Origin: Onthophagus taurus
Lineage: Eukaryota > Arthropoda > Insecta > Coleoptera > Scarabaeidae
Assembly (NCBI RefSeq): GCF_036711975.1
Contig: NC_091967.1
Span: 19,282,001-19,346,000, forward strand
Length of the DNA stretch: 64,000 nucleotides
Direction of reading: 5' to 3'
In this document: positions 48,506 to 59,475 of the stretch, piece by piece
How positions within the stretch are numbered: the first letter of the stretch is position 1
How the letters are laid out: each line of letters begins with the position of its first letter
Program-made: the position numbers and the translations under genes
Notes under the pieces: model-generated
The model's database searches: none
Seen by the model: only the letters and a program-made list of their open reading frames with translations
What the model was told of the DNA's origin: nothing

Positions 48506-48940
48506 TTCGTTTCTTCACAAACCTCTCTGGCCCTCCATCTTTTCCAACAATGCTACCAAGGTACACGACTGTTTCAACTTGTTTCAAGTCTTTTCTATTC
48601 ACTGTTCGTTTTTTGAACATTGACTTAGTCCTGCTTCATCTTGTAGTTTTCTCAGCTACACCTCCATGTCCCAAAATCTCTGTGAAAATAGGTAAATGTC
48701 GTTTGGAAATTCAAGGTCCTCTAGTCTCTCTTGCATCCCTACTGAATACCATATTTCCTTCCTTCTGTAACCTTTCTCATCACTTTATCCAACAGCAGGA
48801 GCAATAGTATTGGTGATGGAATACACCCTTGGCTCACCCCATTATGCGCGACTTGACACTCAAATCCTTCATACATCTCCCTGATAACACTGACGATCTT
48901 CAAAGGAACTTCATATTCTTCCAGAGTATACCACATGATT
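48506..48940 (-). pseudogene. Non-LTR retrotransposon reverse transcriptase fragment
   Basis: On the minus strand, 48936-48739 reads YEVPLKIVSVIREMYEGFECQ, VAHNGVSQGCIPSPIL (motif B, GVxQGCxxSPxL) and LDKVMRKVTEGRKYGIQ. A decayed part follows, then 48620-48510 reads DLKQVETVVYLGSIVGKDGG. This order and wording match the RTE-like elements common in insects. The YxDD motif lies in the decayed segment. Confidence 0.85.
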
Positions 48941-49680
48941 TTTGTGATTAACGAGTCAAAGGTTCTTAAGTTTTAATAAGTATATTTGTTTAATCAATCA
49001 TATCTACTTAAAAATGATATTTATCATTCTGAAATTTAATAATAACGATCCATTAAATACAATTATATACCTTGACGCATGACCGTGTGAACACAGTTGT
49101 AAAACCTGAAGAGTTACTCAAAAATAAAAACGACGAATCGTAGATGTGAAAACGGATCTAGTAAGCAATCTTAGGGATATTTCGGACTTTAGGGACTAAA
49201 AATGGTCAAACTCAATCATAATTCATATTTTAATGTTCGAAGTCATCTTATTTTGTCGGCAAAGGACATGATAAACGCAGAATATTTAACATTGGAATTG
49301 CTGTTATCTCAAGAAGATAAAAAAGCACCTTTAATTGACTATAAATCAATTTGCTTAAAATGAAACCAAGCTTATTATGGAAGGTTGTTTATATTTTTTA
49401 TTGTAAAACACTTTTTTAATATTTTTCAAAAGCAGATGTTTTTATCAATTATATTACATAGTTACATATTTACATAGATACCTATTTTAAAGGTATGGTT
49501 AGCTGTGGTGCCGCCACACAATTACACTTATTATAGTCTGTACGTATTTCTGAACACAGATGAGTTGAACAATTTCTTTATTAACACCCCTCTTGACTTA
49601 ATTAAAAATTTACCAACTCCTAAACATGAATGACTCTGAATGCTATCACACAAGTTGAGGTTCGTGTTACAATAAACTCA
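48941..49680. other. Spacer, no gene recognised
   Basis: AT-rich; only short random frames. Confidence 0.5.
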
Positions 49681-49684
49681 TTAA

Positions 49685-51990
49685 GGAATGGGCCTGAAAG
49701 GGATTGCTCCATTAACCAAACATATAAATTGTTCTTTGAAGGAAGGCACATTTCTGGACTTGCTAAAGAGCGCATTGGTAGTTCCAGTTTTCAAAAATGG
49801 TAATAATGAGGATATCAAAAACTACCGCCCCATAAGCATCCTGCCGGTGTTCTCGAAAGTGTATGAACAGATTATTTATAATAGGATTGCAGAATACCTG
49901 GAAGGTCAAAATATGTTTTTTGGGGGGCAATTCGGATTTCGTAGGGGGCGTTGTACTGAGAATGCGGTGGTTGAGGTTGTTGCAGAAATTAGAAACTATA
50001 TATAATATGGATCATACATATAACTATAAATTTGCTACTCATATTTGTTGCGAAGCTTCCCAAATTGTAAAAACAGGTGAACTAACATCTAGCTCTGTGA
50101 GTGTAACTACTTGGCCCGCTTTTAATCCTTATTTATTTTAACGATTTTCCCTATTACGTAAGTAAAGACATAACTGGCTTAAAGTGCCTGCTTTATGCGG
50201 ATGATGCCACACTGTTGGTTCGGGGATCTAATTACGATGACACATTGAAACTTTCAACAGAGGCGCTATTTAATTCTTGAATGGGGCGCTGATCCCGGGA
50301 GTGAACAAATGTTTAAAATACAACGTAGGGATGTTCGTGTTCTGGCAGGTATAGCTTACAGGGATGAATGCCGCCCTGCTTTTGTCCGACTGTCTATTCT
50401 CACTGTGCCATCACTATATATATTGCGTTGTATTATGTACGTTATGGAGAACCATAATTTGGTCAGAGAATATTCTAATATTCATTCTCACAATACACGA
50501 GGGAGTGAAAATCTTTGTCCAGACTTTTTCAGACTGTCAAGAGCCCAGAGCGGTCCCTTATACAGGGTGTATCTGAATGACATGCCCAAACTTCAGGGTG
50601 TGATTCTTTAGGCAATTTTAAGGGTACTTTGATATATAAACCATGGGCGACTTGGGCTCCCCTAAGGAGCTACACCCCTCCAAAAATGGCGGAAAATTTT
50701 GGTTTAAATTTTTTTTCTCAAAATCATAAACGCTAGGACAACGAAATTTGGGAAATATGTTTAACTGGTAGTAGGGCACGTTTTCACCCTATTTGTACTT
50801 TCAAGCTATCCTTCTAAACTACTAAACGTATCCACCCCCTTTACATTTTTGCTAAAATTTTTTTATGCAGAGGGTAAATACATTAAAAAAAATTACATAG
50901 GTAGATGAAAGTATCCTAAAACTTTTTTGTCTCTCTAAAATTTTTCCAAAAACGACTAATTTTTGAGAAAACAAATAATAAAGCAAACACTGTCCGTTCA
51001 ACAACGGGGTTGTCGATCAAAAGTTGGAATGAATTTTTAATGAAAAAATCTTAGTAGGCTTTGCAATCTTTGTCAGAAATATTTTTGACGTTTAAATGTC
51101 AGTGGTTTTCTTACTATTATTATTGTTTTTTAAATTAATTTATGAATAAAGTTCTACCGCATTTACGCTCGTTCACTCGACGTTTCAAAATTTTAAATAA
51201 AACAATAATAATAGTAAGAAAACCACTGACATTTAAACGTCAAAAATATTTCTGACAAAGATTGCTAAGCCTGCTAAGATTTTTTCTTTAATAATTCATT
51301 CCAACTTTCGATTAACAACGCTACAGCTTAACAGTTAGTGTTTGCTTAATTAATTTTTTTCTCAGAAACTATTAATTTTTCGAAGAACATCAGAGAGGCA
51401 AAAAAGTTTTAGAATATTTTCGTCTATCTAAATAAAATATTTCCAATGTATTTATCATCGTCATAAAAAAGATCTAGACAAAAATTGAACGGGGGTGGTT
51501 ATGTTTAGTAACTTAGAAGGGAAGATTGAAAGTACAAATAGGCTCGAAACATGCCCTATTATAAGCTAAACATATTTCCCAAATTTCATTTTCTTGGTGT
51601 TAATGGTTTTCGGGTAAATAAAATAAACCAAAATTTTTTGCCATTTTTGAAGGGGCGTAGCTCCGCAGGGGAGTCGAAATCGCTGATAGTTTATATGAGA
51701 AAGTACCCTTAAAATTGCCTAAAGAATCACCCCCTGAAGTTTGGGCACGTAATTCAGATACACCCTGTATATGGGCCAGCAGTTACCTTCCGCTGTAATT
51801 AATGCACGGTTAAAAGTATTCCTGTTAAAAAATGCGTTTTATTCCACACAAGAATTTTTAAATTGTAATGTTGATGATATGTAAATTTTGAGTAATCCTG
51901 TAGTTTTAATTACTACATGTAATATGTGTGTTTTGACAGGTGTAAGAGTGCATGCACTTTTTTGCATAAATAAAGAAATATTAATATTAA
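49685..51990 (+). pseudogene. Non-LTR retrotransposon (Jockey/CR1-like), interrupted by a 1.2-kb palindromic element
   Basis: The first frame (49688-50005) has LLKSALVVPVFKNGNNEDIK, NYRPISILPVFSKVYEQII and GGQFGFRRGRCTENAVVEVV. After a deletion, LLYADDATLLVRGSNYDD (motif C) lies near 50190. The C-terminal region (50309-50560) has RRDVRVLAGIAYRDECRPAF and SLYILRCIMYVMENH, ending SGPLY at the insertion. The last part resumes at 51770 with MGQQLPSAVINARLKVF and stops near 51882. The 3' end has AATAAAGAAATATTAATATTAATA-type repeats near 51967. It is 5'-truncated and dead. Confidence 0.9.
50563..51767. mobile_element. 1.2-kb near-complete palindrome (foldback element) with TA duplication
   Basis: The left end reads CAGGGTGTATCTGAAT and the right end ATTCAGATACACCCTG, each flanked by TA (50561-50562 and 51768-51769). 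The arms are inverted copies along almost their whole length of about 570 bp. Examples are TTCTTTAGGCAATTTTAAGG against its complement near 51705, and GACGTTTAAATGTCAGTGG at 51088 against its complement at 51225. Only about 50 bp around 51140-51190 is unpaired. TA duplication and CAGGGTGT ends fit the Tc1/mariner group. It has no transposase and is non-autonomous. Confidence 0.93.
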
Positions 51991-52694
51991 TAAGCTTACA
52001 GTTTCAAACATATATGTCTAATTAGGTTGCTTAGATTAGCTTACAACAAAAATTTTTGATCTTCACTAAAACGGTACTAACATGTACTTACAGTAATTTA
52101 ACATTATCTGGAGAATCAAATTCCTCTAATCCAAACGCTGATTAGGTTAATTCAATAACCACAAAAAATTAGAATTAAAATGGTAGACTTCCTCCCAATT
52201 AACTCCAAGATTGGATCAACAGTTTATGTTGGTATTATTGTGGGACACGCTGTATCTACACCAACTCTTTGAAACAATAATTAAAATCGTAAATACCGTA
52301 CTCAAAATTGTAGTTATCATCGATTGAAATTGTAGAACCGTTAACAATTGCGGTCGTAAATACGGGTACGGTTAAATATCGTAAAAGCTGACAATGTAAA
52401 ACGGTATGCGCACACATCCTCCATAATAACACTAATATCGCATGTCGCCAACAACGGTCTGTTGCAATTCTAATGTGTAGTGCAATAAAACAAACATTTC
52501 AAACGGTCATTATCGTTATTGTCTTTTTTGGTTTGGCAAACCCACCACCAGGTAAATAACCATTTAATTAATTATCAGCCAATTCGATAATTTTTGCTTT
52601 TGCAATTACGCAGTTATAAAGTGAAGGTTTTATATTAAAGTTTTCTAAATGATTACTTGAATTTTTTGTTAATTTATTTTTTAATTTGTTTTAG
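51991..52694. other. Non-coding DNA upstream of the CAP-Gly exon
   Basis: Nothing definite. A donor-like CACCACCAG|GTAAAT at 52551 could close an alternative untranslated exon (about 52380-52551); its frame is open for only 20 codons and has no ATG. A good acceptor TTTGTTTTAG lies at 52685-52694. Confidence 0.4.
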
Positions 52695-54790
52695 AGGAGG
52701 GGTCACACCCGTATCCCAGTTTTTGAGACACGGCGCCCCGACCGGCTACCATCTCCAACAGAAACTTTAGAAGACTTGAATCCGACTGACATCTCGCGAA
52801 AAAGTCACGAGTTAAACTCGAAAGATATCGGAAAGCGGGTTCGAATAGCGGATAAAGAAGGTACGTTGCGGTACGTTGGTAGTGTGGGATTCGCGAGCGG
52901 CATCTGGTGCGGTGTAGAATTAGAAACGTCGGTTGGTAAACATGATGGTTGCGTCCGTGGAGTGCGTTATTTCAGTTGCCCGCCGTTACGCGGTCTTATG
53001 GCAACGGTCGCCAAAGTTTCTCTCGTCGATGAAATTGCGGTCGATGCCGTTTCAGGACCTTACAGTATGATCTTCGATGTCCGGGAAGAGCCGGTCGTTG
53101 CGCAAACAGCTAAATCTCTAAACACTACGATAGTTACGGTTCCTTTTAATAAATCGACTTTAGAGAAAGATTTAGAGAAAACGTTAGTTTCGAATGAAAT
53201 TACGGCCAGCAAATTGGAAAAAATCGATTATACGATTCATTCCGAAACTATTAGCTTAGAAAAGTCTGCTGAGGGATGTTTTGTCACTTTTATAAACCAA
53301 GATCTGGATGTAACTATTAATAATGATAATAATGTTAAAAATTTTACTAGAACAATTAACGCTAGCGTGGATAGTAATGAAACGATTGATAAGGATGTAA
53401 ATGATACGGTGATTTTGGAGAAAAGAAAAGTCCCATCTGAATTATATTTGAAATGTAACGAATCGTTTGTAATCAGTATGAGTGATACCTTTGAAAGACC
53501 ACGAAGCTATCCGACTTCAAACGAATACGGGATAAAAAAGTCATCAACTCCCGTGAGAATTCAATCAAAAAAATCAAATCTTTCGCCGATACGTACCGAG
53601 GAAGATCCTATTAAACGAGACTCTTTCGATTGTGATGAATCGTTAGGAATCTTATCTTTAGAAAACATGAACGAAATGTCGTTAATTTCTCGATCGCCTT
53701 CTTCTGAAAACATACAATCGCTACCGAAGGACCCCAATAAAGATCTTAGCATTTTAGACATTAACGATCTTTCTTTGTTTATGGTTAAGCCAGAATCCAA
53801 AGCCCTCGACTTGGGTTTTGCGGATAAAAAAGATTTTACACTAACCAGAATCGAACAAACACCGTCTCCGGAAGAACTGCCATTAGATCCAACACCAATC
53901 GTAGAAATAGAACCTAAACAGGTTCAAACAAAAACTAATTTTATCACTAGCATAACCAGCATTACCAGTATCGACACGGGTTATCAAGGTGACGGTGAAA
54001 TGTCTCGCCCGGCAAGTAGAGGTGCTGATAATTCACCGTTAACGCGTAGACCTTTACCTCGACCTCAACCAAGAAGACCCGATCCCATGACAGACTCGGA
54101 TTTCTACACAGAAAGCGATGCTGACCATGAGGATCACAAAGGCGATCGAAAAGCTCAAGTTATCGACGGTACTTTATACGGACCTGATGCCCAATCATCA
54201 GCGGACATTTACAACATCAATCAAAGAGAAAACATGGACTCATCCGGTATTTTCACCGATTTAGAATCAAATAAACCCGAAGAAAAGAAAGAAGAATTAA
54301 GCCCATCGCAGTCGACAAAGACAATATCCGATACTAGCCCTAATGAAAATTTAATCGATCTTCAATCGCCAGATTCCAGAAATGTTTCCGATAGTACAGT
54401 TAAAGAAATGCCTTTGAAACGGCACAGTCCGTCACCTTCTAGTATTACATCAAGTCCAACAAGTGTTAGATCGCCGAGACACGTTCCAAAAGAGGACTGT
54501 AAAAAATATAAAGTACCGAAACGAAATGTCACGTCGAAAGTTAAAGCTTTACTTGATACCACTGTTGTACATAATCCCGAAACTAAACCTCAAAAAAAAG
54601 TTGGAAGATGGGATGCTGTTATGAATAAAATTTCTAAAAATCAAGGAGAACAACTCAAACATAATTTAAAAGAGATTAAATCGAAAGTTTTTAGTAGTAT
54701 CCACGTTAACGTTAATAAAGGAGATGGTAAAGAGATTGGAGTTGGATTAGCTGGCACTTCGAGACAAAACAAATCACCAAATAATAAAAC
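52695..54790 (+). CDS. CAP-Gly domain microtubule-binding protein, large internal exon
   Basis: A 2096-nt coding exon of about 698 codons, bounded by acceptor TTTTAG at 52694 and donor AAAAC|GTAAGA at 54790/54791, entering in phase 0 and leaving in phase 2. Codons 45-110 are a CAP-Gly domain: IGKRVRIADKEGTLRYVG, FASGIWCGVELE, GKHDG at 52935-52949 (the canonical motif is GKNDG), and GVRYFSCPPLRGL. CAP-Gly domains bind EEY/F tails of tubulin and EB proteins, so the product probably associates with microtubule plus ends. The rest is long, polar and probably disordered, with many SP and TP sites, then a basic, conserved-looking end (PKRNVTSKVKALLD, KKVGRWDAVMNKISKNQGEQ). I cannot tell which CLIP-like family it is. 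No ATG precedes the domain in this exon, so an upstream exon supplies the start; the MST exon at 32394-32402 is in phase. Confidence 0.88.
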
Positions 54791-55269
54791 GTAAGAATTA
54801 TTTGCTTTCACTTTCTGTTTGATTTATTCTGTTTTGGGATTAAATTACGTAATAAATATTCGAACGTACTAAATTCAACTCATCCCATTGTATGCAAGTT
54901 TGGTATTTTAGTACGTATTAATGCAAAATAATGTATTGTGCGCAGATTCCAAAAGAGAATAATTCATGTGATATTCAAATTATTCCAGTATTATCGGGTT
55001 AATTTAGAATTCGTTCAAAGGGAACAATTCGAACGGTCTTTTTACACTGTTTAGTAGGATTAAAAAATCCAAATAAACAATAATGAATGTAGCAAAATTA
55101 AATATATCAAAGTTTCGATATCTCAATGCTCACACCTATGCTTTACTCTTACACCTATTCTTAAGAAAAAAAGATGAAATTTTTCTGACCACTTACAACT
55201 TTCTTCTATACTGAGGTAGTCAATACCGGTTTTATACCGGATGTCACAGACTATTCCTTATTTTCGGAA

Positions 55270-56060
55270 ATGATAGAAGACACTGAAATAAACCGCGAGG
55301 GGTAACGAAGTTAAAATCTTCTTCCACATTTTTCATCTATCTTTTTCTTGGTTTGTTCCTTGCTCTTCGACCCGGTGGTCTCAAATCTGCAACTATTCTT
55401 GTTGTCTTCTCATCGCTCATTTGTCCTAAGTACCCCATCCAACCGAGTCTCCTAGTTTCAATGAACCTGACAATATTATCAATTGGTTTAATTCGTGATT
55501 CATTCGTAAAGCGTAAGAGACATCTTTATTTTGTAAAGCTCAAAATATTTTTCCTCGTTCAAATGTCCTAAGTAGTTCAAAATAATACTTCCATCCTTAC
55601 AAAATGTCATTTCTCTCCATAAGAACATTTCCCTGGTCATCCTTATATTCATTTATCTTAGGTCAAAAACTTACGTACTTCAGTTTCCTATAGAATCTTA
55701 GGTTTTTGTTGTCACGCTTCGCCATTTCTTGCACCTTTCTGTTACAGTATTTCGATTTGCTCTGGTATTTTATTTTCTCTCCGATCGCCTCTCTACACTC
55801 TTCATTCTTTGATTTTGCCATCACATCCACAGTGTGACTGGCTGTCTCAATGATTGAATTTTTGTGCACGACCATTCTTTATCTATGTTATCCGAAGGTC
55901 TAGTATTTCATCTAGTACTCATCATTTACATTTCCAACCTCAAGTTCTGCTGTATTTCATTTGGTGTTATTTGGTCATTTGCCTTTCTTTCTTTCCACCA
56001 AGTGGTAATCTGAGTTACAATCCGCTCCTTGGTATGATCTGATGTTCAGGATGGAAGTAG
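55270..56060 (-). pseudogene. Non-LTR retrotransposon fragments (RTE-like)
   Basis: On the minus strand, 55875-55663 has NEECREAIGEKIKYQSKSKY, the 'WWNEECREAIxEK' block that follows the endonuclease domain. At 55560-55280 is the C-terminal tail with LGWMGYLGQMSDEKTTRIV, ADLRPPGRRARNKPRKR and, after a stop, NVEEDF. The reverse transcriptase between them is deleted. The order on the minus strand is correct for one element. Confidence 0.75.
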
Positions 56061-56263
56061 CCCATCTCTTATAGACTAACACAAGGTTATTATTATTTGA
56101 TTGGTCTCGTTGTTCCCAATATTTGCCACGTTCCTTTATATATATTTTGCTCTATAACCGAAAGTTGCCTGAGTTGAACAAAATATATATCACAGAATAC
56201 TGATCACAGCTATCAGAAGCACAAAAGCCGCTTGGTGACTCGTTACGTTTTACGATTATACAG

Positions 56264-56480
56264 GGTGTTTCTGTAAGTCGCGACATAAATCTAAAACTAG
56301 AGACAAAATGATAACTGGTTTTTATTTTATATAGAATTTAAGTCTAACCAGTTTCGGCCCTTGACCATCTTTAGAGACTCTACAAATAGATTAACATCTC
56401 TCATCTTATCTATTTTACAAACAACTTTCTTAATATTTCTTTTTGTTTTGTTAAAAAAGATAACATATCAAAGTCGAAAT
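56264..56480. repeat. Mariner-like CAGGGTGTTTC end, partial element
   Basis: TACAGGGTGTTTCTGTAAGT starts a stretch that includes TCTAACCAGTTTCGGCCC and GACCATCTTTAGAGACT. The start resembles the TACAGGGTGT ends of the palindromic element at 50563, but the interior differs and no matching right end was found. Confidence 0.4.
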
Positions 56481-56624
56481 CAGATTATTAGTTACTAATT
56501 TATAAAATTAAAGTTTAAAAAGTTGTAAAATGAAATTAAGGACGAAGTGTTACAAGTTACAGGTTAAAATTTAAGAACGCTCTTTTTTAACAAAAGAAAT
56601 ATTAAGAAACTTGAGAAATAATCT

Positions 56625-56712
56625 TGGGGATCATTATGTTTCTTAAAAATCGACGATTTTTTTGACCGTAAAAACACGTTAAAAATAAAAAGAAAGTGCT
56701 GAAAAGTGACTA
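56625..56712. repeat. Second copy of the terminus of the Mad-intron element
   Basis: GGGATCATTATGTTTCTTAA, AAATCGACGATTTTTTT and then AAAACACGTTAAAAATAAAA followed by AGAAAGTGC-GAAAAGTG match 25750-25835 almost base for base over about 85 bp. It is unlinked to the hairpin or minisatellite repeats here. Confidence 0.8.
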
Positions 56713-56779
56713 ACACCAGATTAACTTCAGTTATAAAACTTCTATTATATGATAACTAACTTTAGGTTTAAAATGTCAA

Positions 56780-57250
56780 CCTCAATTTTGACATATTTGT
56801 AATCGTCGTGAAAAATCCTTTAAAATGATACGTTTAATTCCAATATTAATCGAGATATAAGCAACTTCCGGTTTGAAATGTCAATGTCATTTTGACATAT
56901 TCATAATTTTTATAAAATGTCTTTATAATTATCACAAAAACAAAAATATAATAGAAAAACATTAAAAAAATTAAGGTTGGTATTGATATTTAAAAATTAA
57001 ATTGCTATCTTCATTGTTGCTAACTTAGGGTTTAATGTTTTTTATTCTAACTTTTTTGTTTTTTAAGATAAGTGCGTCATCTTTGGACTCATTTTAAAGG
57101 TTTTTTAATGAAGATGACAAATATGTCAAAATTGACGTTGACTTTTCAAACCGGAAGTGATTGTATTTCCATTAATATTAAAGTTAAATATGTCGAGTTT
57201 GGACTCATTTTAAAGGATTTTTATGCAGTTGACAAATATGTCAAAATTAA
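56780..57250. repeat. Foldback repeat, arms about 155-165 bp
   Basis: The left arm (56784-56935) has AATTTTGACATATTTGT, AAATCCTTTAAAATGA, ACTTCCGGTTTGAAATGTCA and TTTTGACATATT in that order. The right arm (57092-57248) has the reverse complements in mirrored order, for example TTTCAAACCGGAAGTG at 57147 and TCATTTTAAAGGATTTT at 57205. Each arm also contains the ACATATT/AAAATGA module twice. The spacer is about 155 bp. Confidence 0.75.
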
Positions 57251-57385
57251 TAGTTAAAAGTTCGAACTTTTTTGTTTGGATTCACTTTAAAGGTTCCCGT
57301 AGATTCATACTATTAAATTCACTGGAATAATTTGAACCAATCTAAATTTTTTTGTATTATTTTTAATGATTATTTATTTGTTTAG

Positions 57386-57507
57386 AAGAAGAACCAGAAT
57401 AAGGTCAACTAATGTACCAAGTACCACCACAACCGTTAACACCAAAACAAACAGCATTAACAGTTCTTTGAGTGATTTAAGTGGAGCTTCTCCAATTAAA
57501 AAATGTG
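57386..57507 (+). CDS. CAP-Gly protein, next coding exon
   Basis: A 122-nt exon between acceptor TTGTTTAG and donor TGTG|GTAAGT. Joined to the previous exon (phase 2), it gives a Thr across the junction and continues RRTRIRSTNVPSTTTTVNTK, then TNSINSSLSDLSGASPIKKC, leaving in phase 1. It is Ser/Thr-rich and basic at the start, continuing the disordered tail. The following exon is not identified with confidence and is probably outside the window. Confidence 0.7.
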
Positions 57508-59149
57508 GTAAGTCTATATCTATCCTCTTACATATACATATATATTATAAATTAGAATTCGATTAACTCGGTAATTGTTTCAAATTTTATTATTATTATA
57601 AATCTGTTCAATGATTTATCTTTGGTTTTAAACTGCTATATAATAGCAATTTATTACTGCTATTTTTTTAATGGCGCTTTGTTTCTTAAAGATCTCAATT
57701 TCGCCTCCAATCTATTGTTGTGTTGGTATAAATATTCGGTTCGTTTCATCATCTTATTAATCTATCATCTTAACCGCTATAACCATGCTTATTAAAACCG
57801 ATAAGAATTTATTGATATTCAAATGGTACATTTTTTTTAAAGAATTTGATACCGTCAATTATTAATTTATTGTTATTAACAAATGACAAACACAAAATAA
57901 TTAACATTTAATTGTTTTATTGTTTCATTTCATGTTTAAATGCAAATTCATAACAGTACTTTATTAAATGAGACTCTACTCAACGACAATAAGTAGTCTC
58001 TAGCTGGAACAGTTTCTTGACACTGGCTAATTTTTGCAGATTTTTCGATCAGATAGAATATTTTTCGAATCTTTATGAGATTCTACAATATAACCCTTTG
58101 ACCAATTATCGTAGGCCACCAGCCACCATGTCTTTTAACACTAGCAAAAACAGCTGCCGAATCTGCTAGTAAAGTAAAAATGTTTCCAATATAACGCCTT
58201 CGGATACATTTTTGAATTTCTTAGAGTTGCAACATTCCTTAAATTCTTTATAAGCAAACTCATATTGCTGGGAATAAGTCTAGAAATTTGTCATTGGTGC
58301 ATTTGTAAATATCGATGCTACCAAGCCAAAACGGCATAAACGACATTTATTTGAATTGCCAGGAAGCACAAAAACTTTCATCACGTCGAATTTAAATAGG
58401 TATTATTGCGAAAATGCCTATTTAATTGTCTTTAAACCAATATTGTAGCGATTGAAGGTTGTCAATCAAGTTCTCAAATTCAACCTCAAACCTAAACTTC
58501 AACTCAAAATTAAAACACAAATCAATTTTATCTTTTGATGCTCGTTTCTTTTTAAAAGTGTCATTTTCGCCCACTTTTTATTGTTATGATATAAACATCT
58601 ATATTTTATAATAGTACATTAAAACATCCCACACTTTACAAAAATACTATATAAAATGGCAAAAATTTAATATATTGTCATTATTATATCAGCAAAACAG
58701 ATTATAACAATGTTGACGAAAACCGTAAGAATATAAATATACCTTCGAGAAAAGTTTCATTGAATTTTTATATTTTAGGTAGTAAGTGTATTTATATTTG
58801 CCATAGTTTTTCTATCAGTGGTAGTGATGATTGCATCACAATCTAATGATGCTCACCACTAAAATGATGAAAATGGTGATGTTTCAATGGATATTCCTTC
58901 AGCAGCTCTAGCTTCACTTGGTGGTTAATATTAAGTCATTATTTTTGATTCAATAATTAATCATTAAAAACAAATGTTGTTTCCTTATTTAATCATTAAC
59001 TGCGATTTATTGCGTATATGCAAATTATATCGTGGACTTACCACTGTTGGTGTAAAAATCAATCGGTGCTGAATGTAGAAAAACAAAATACTGGCATAAA
59101 AATACTTCTTAAATTCTTACAATAATGCGGTATGTTGTCATTCGTGTAT
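57508..59149. other. Intron or intergenic DNA
   Basis: No supportable exon. Includes the inverted copy of the dispersed repeat of 18590-18760 at 57836-57965. A possible acceptor at 58778 opens a short frame that ends within 22 codons and looks unlike a real exon. Confidence 0.5.
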
Positions 59150-59475
59150 TATAAAATACCACGTCATATTAGACACAGGTTGTATTGTGATAGCTATTAT
59201 ACGACGGTACCTCTTATGGTTCAACTAAAAGAAAGAGGCATCATGGCCTTAGATATAGTGCGGCGTTATTGAAGTTTTAATTGCTATTAAAAGTTGACTC
59301 GATTTTATACAACACCAAATAGACGAGAATAGACTTGTGGTTTGGAAAAACAATAAAGTTGTAAATCTTCTTTCCAATTATTACGAAATTACGCCTATAG
59401 AAAGAGTGGGACGATGTTACAAACAAAAAAGAATTAAAGTAACAGTAGAGTGTCAACATATGGTAAAAATATACA
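59150..59475 (+). pseudogene. piggyBac-like transposase fragment
   Basis: The frame from about 59332 reads VVWKNNKVVNLLSNYYEITP, then a short variable stretch and VECQHMVKIYNKQ. This corresponds to the VWKDxKxVxxLSN...V.CP..VxxYN region near the end of the piggyBac catalytic domain, which is normally followed by MGGVD; here it ends in THQPQ instead. Upstream sequence in other frames (from about 59160) has the LDNF...LL..K-type region, very decayed. Confidence 0.7.

Larger units (their letters stand above)
54791..57385 (+). other. Intron of the CAP-Gly gene
   Basis: The 2595-bp intron between the two supported exons holds a minus-strand non-LTR fragment, a mariner-like end, a copy of the Mad-intron element terminus and a foldback repeat, each listed separately. 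The sequence 54791-55270 has no recognisable content. Confidence 0.75.

Noticed and set aside
58866..58930. Short frame DENGDVSMDIPSAALASLGG and stop, possibly a last exon
   Set aside because: No convincing acceptor in phase with the CAP-Gly exon, an upstream stop within a few codons, and no family I recognise.
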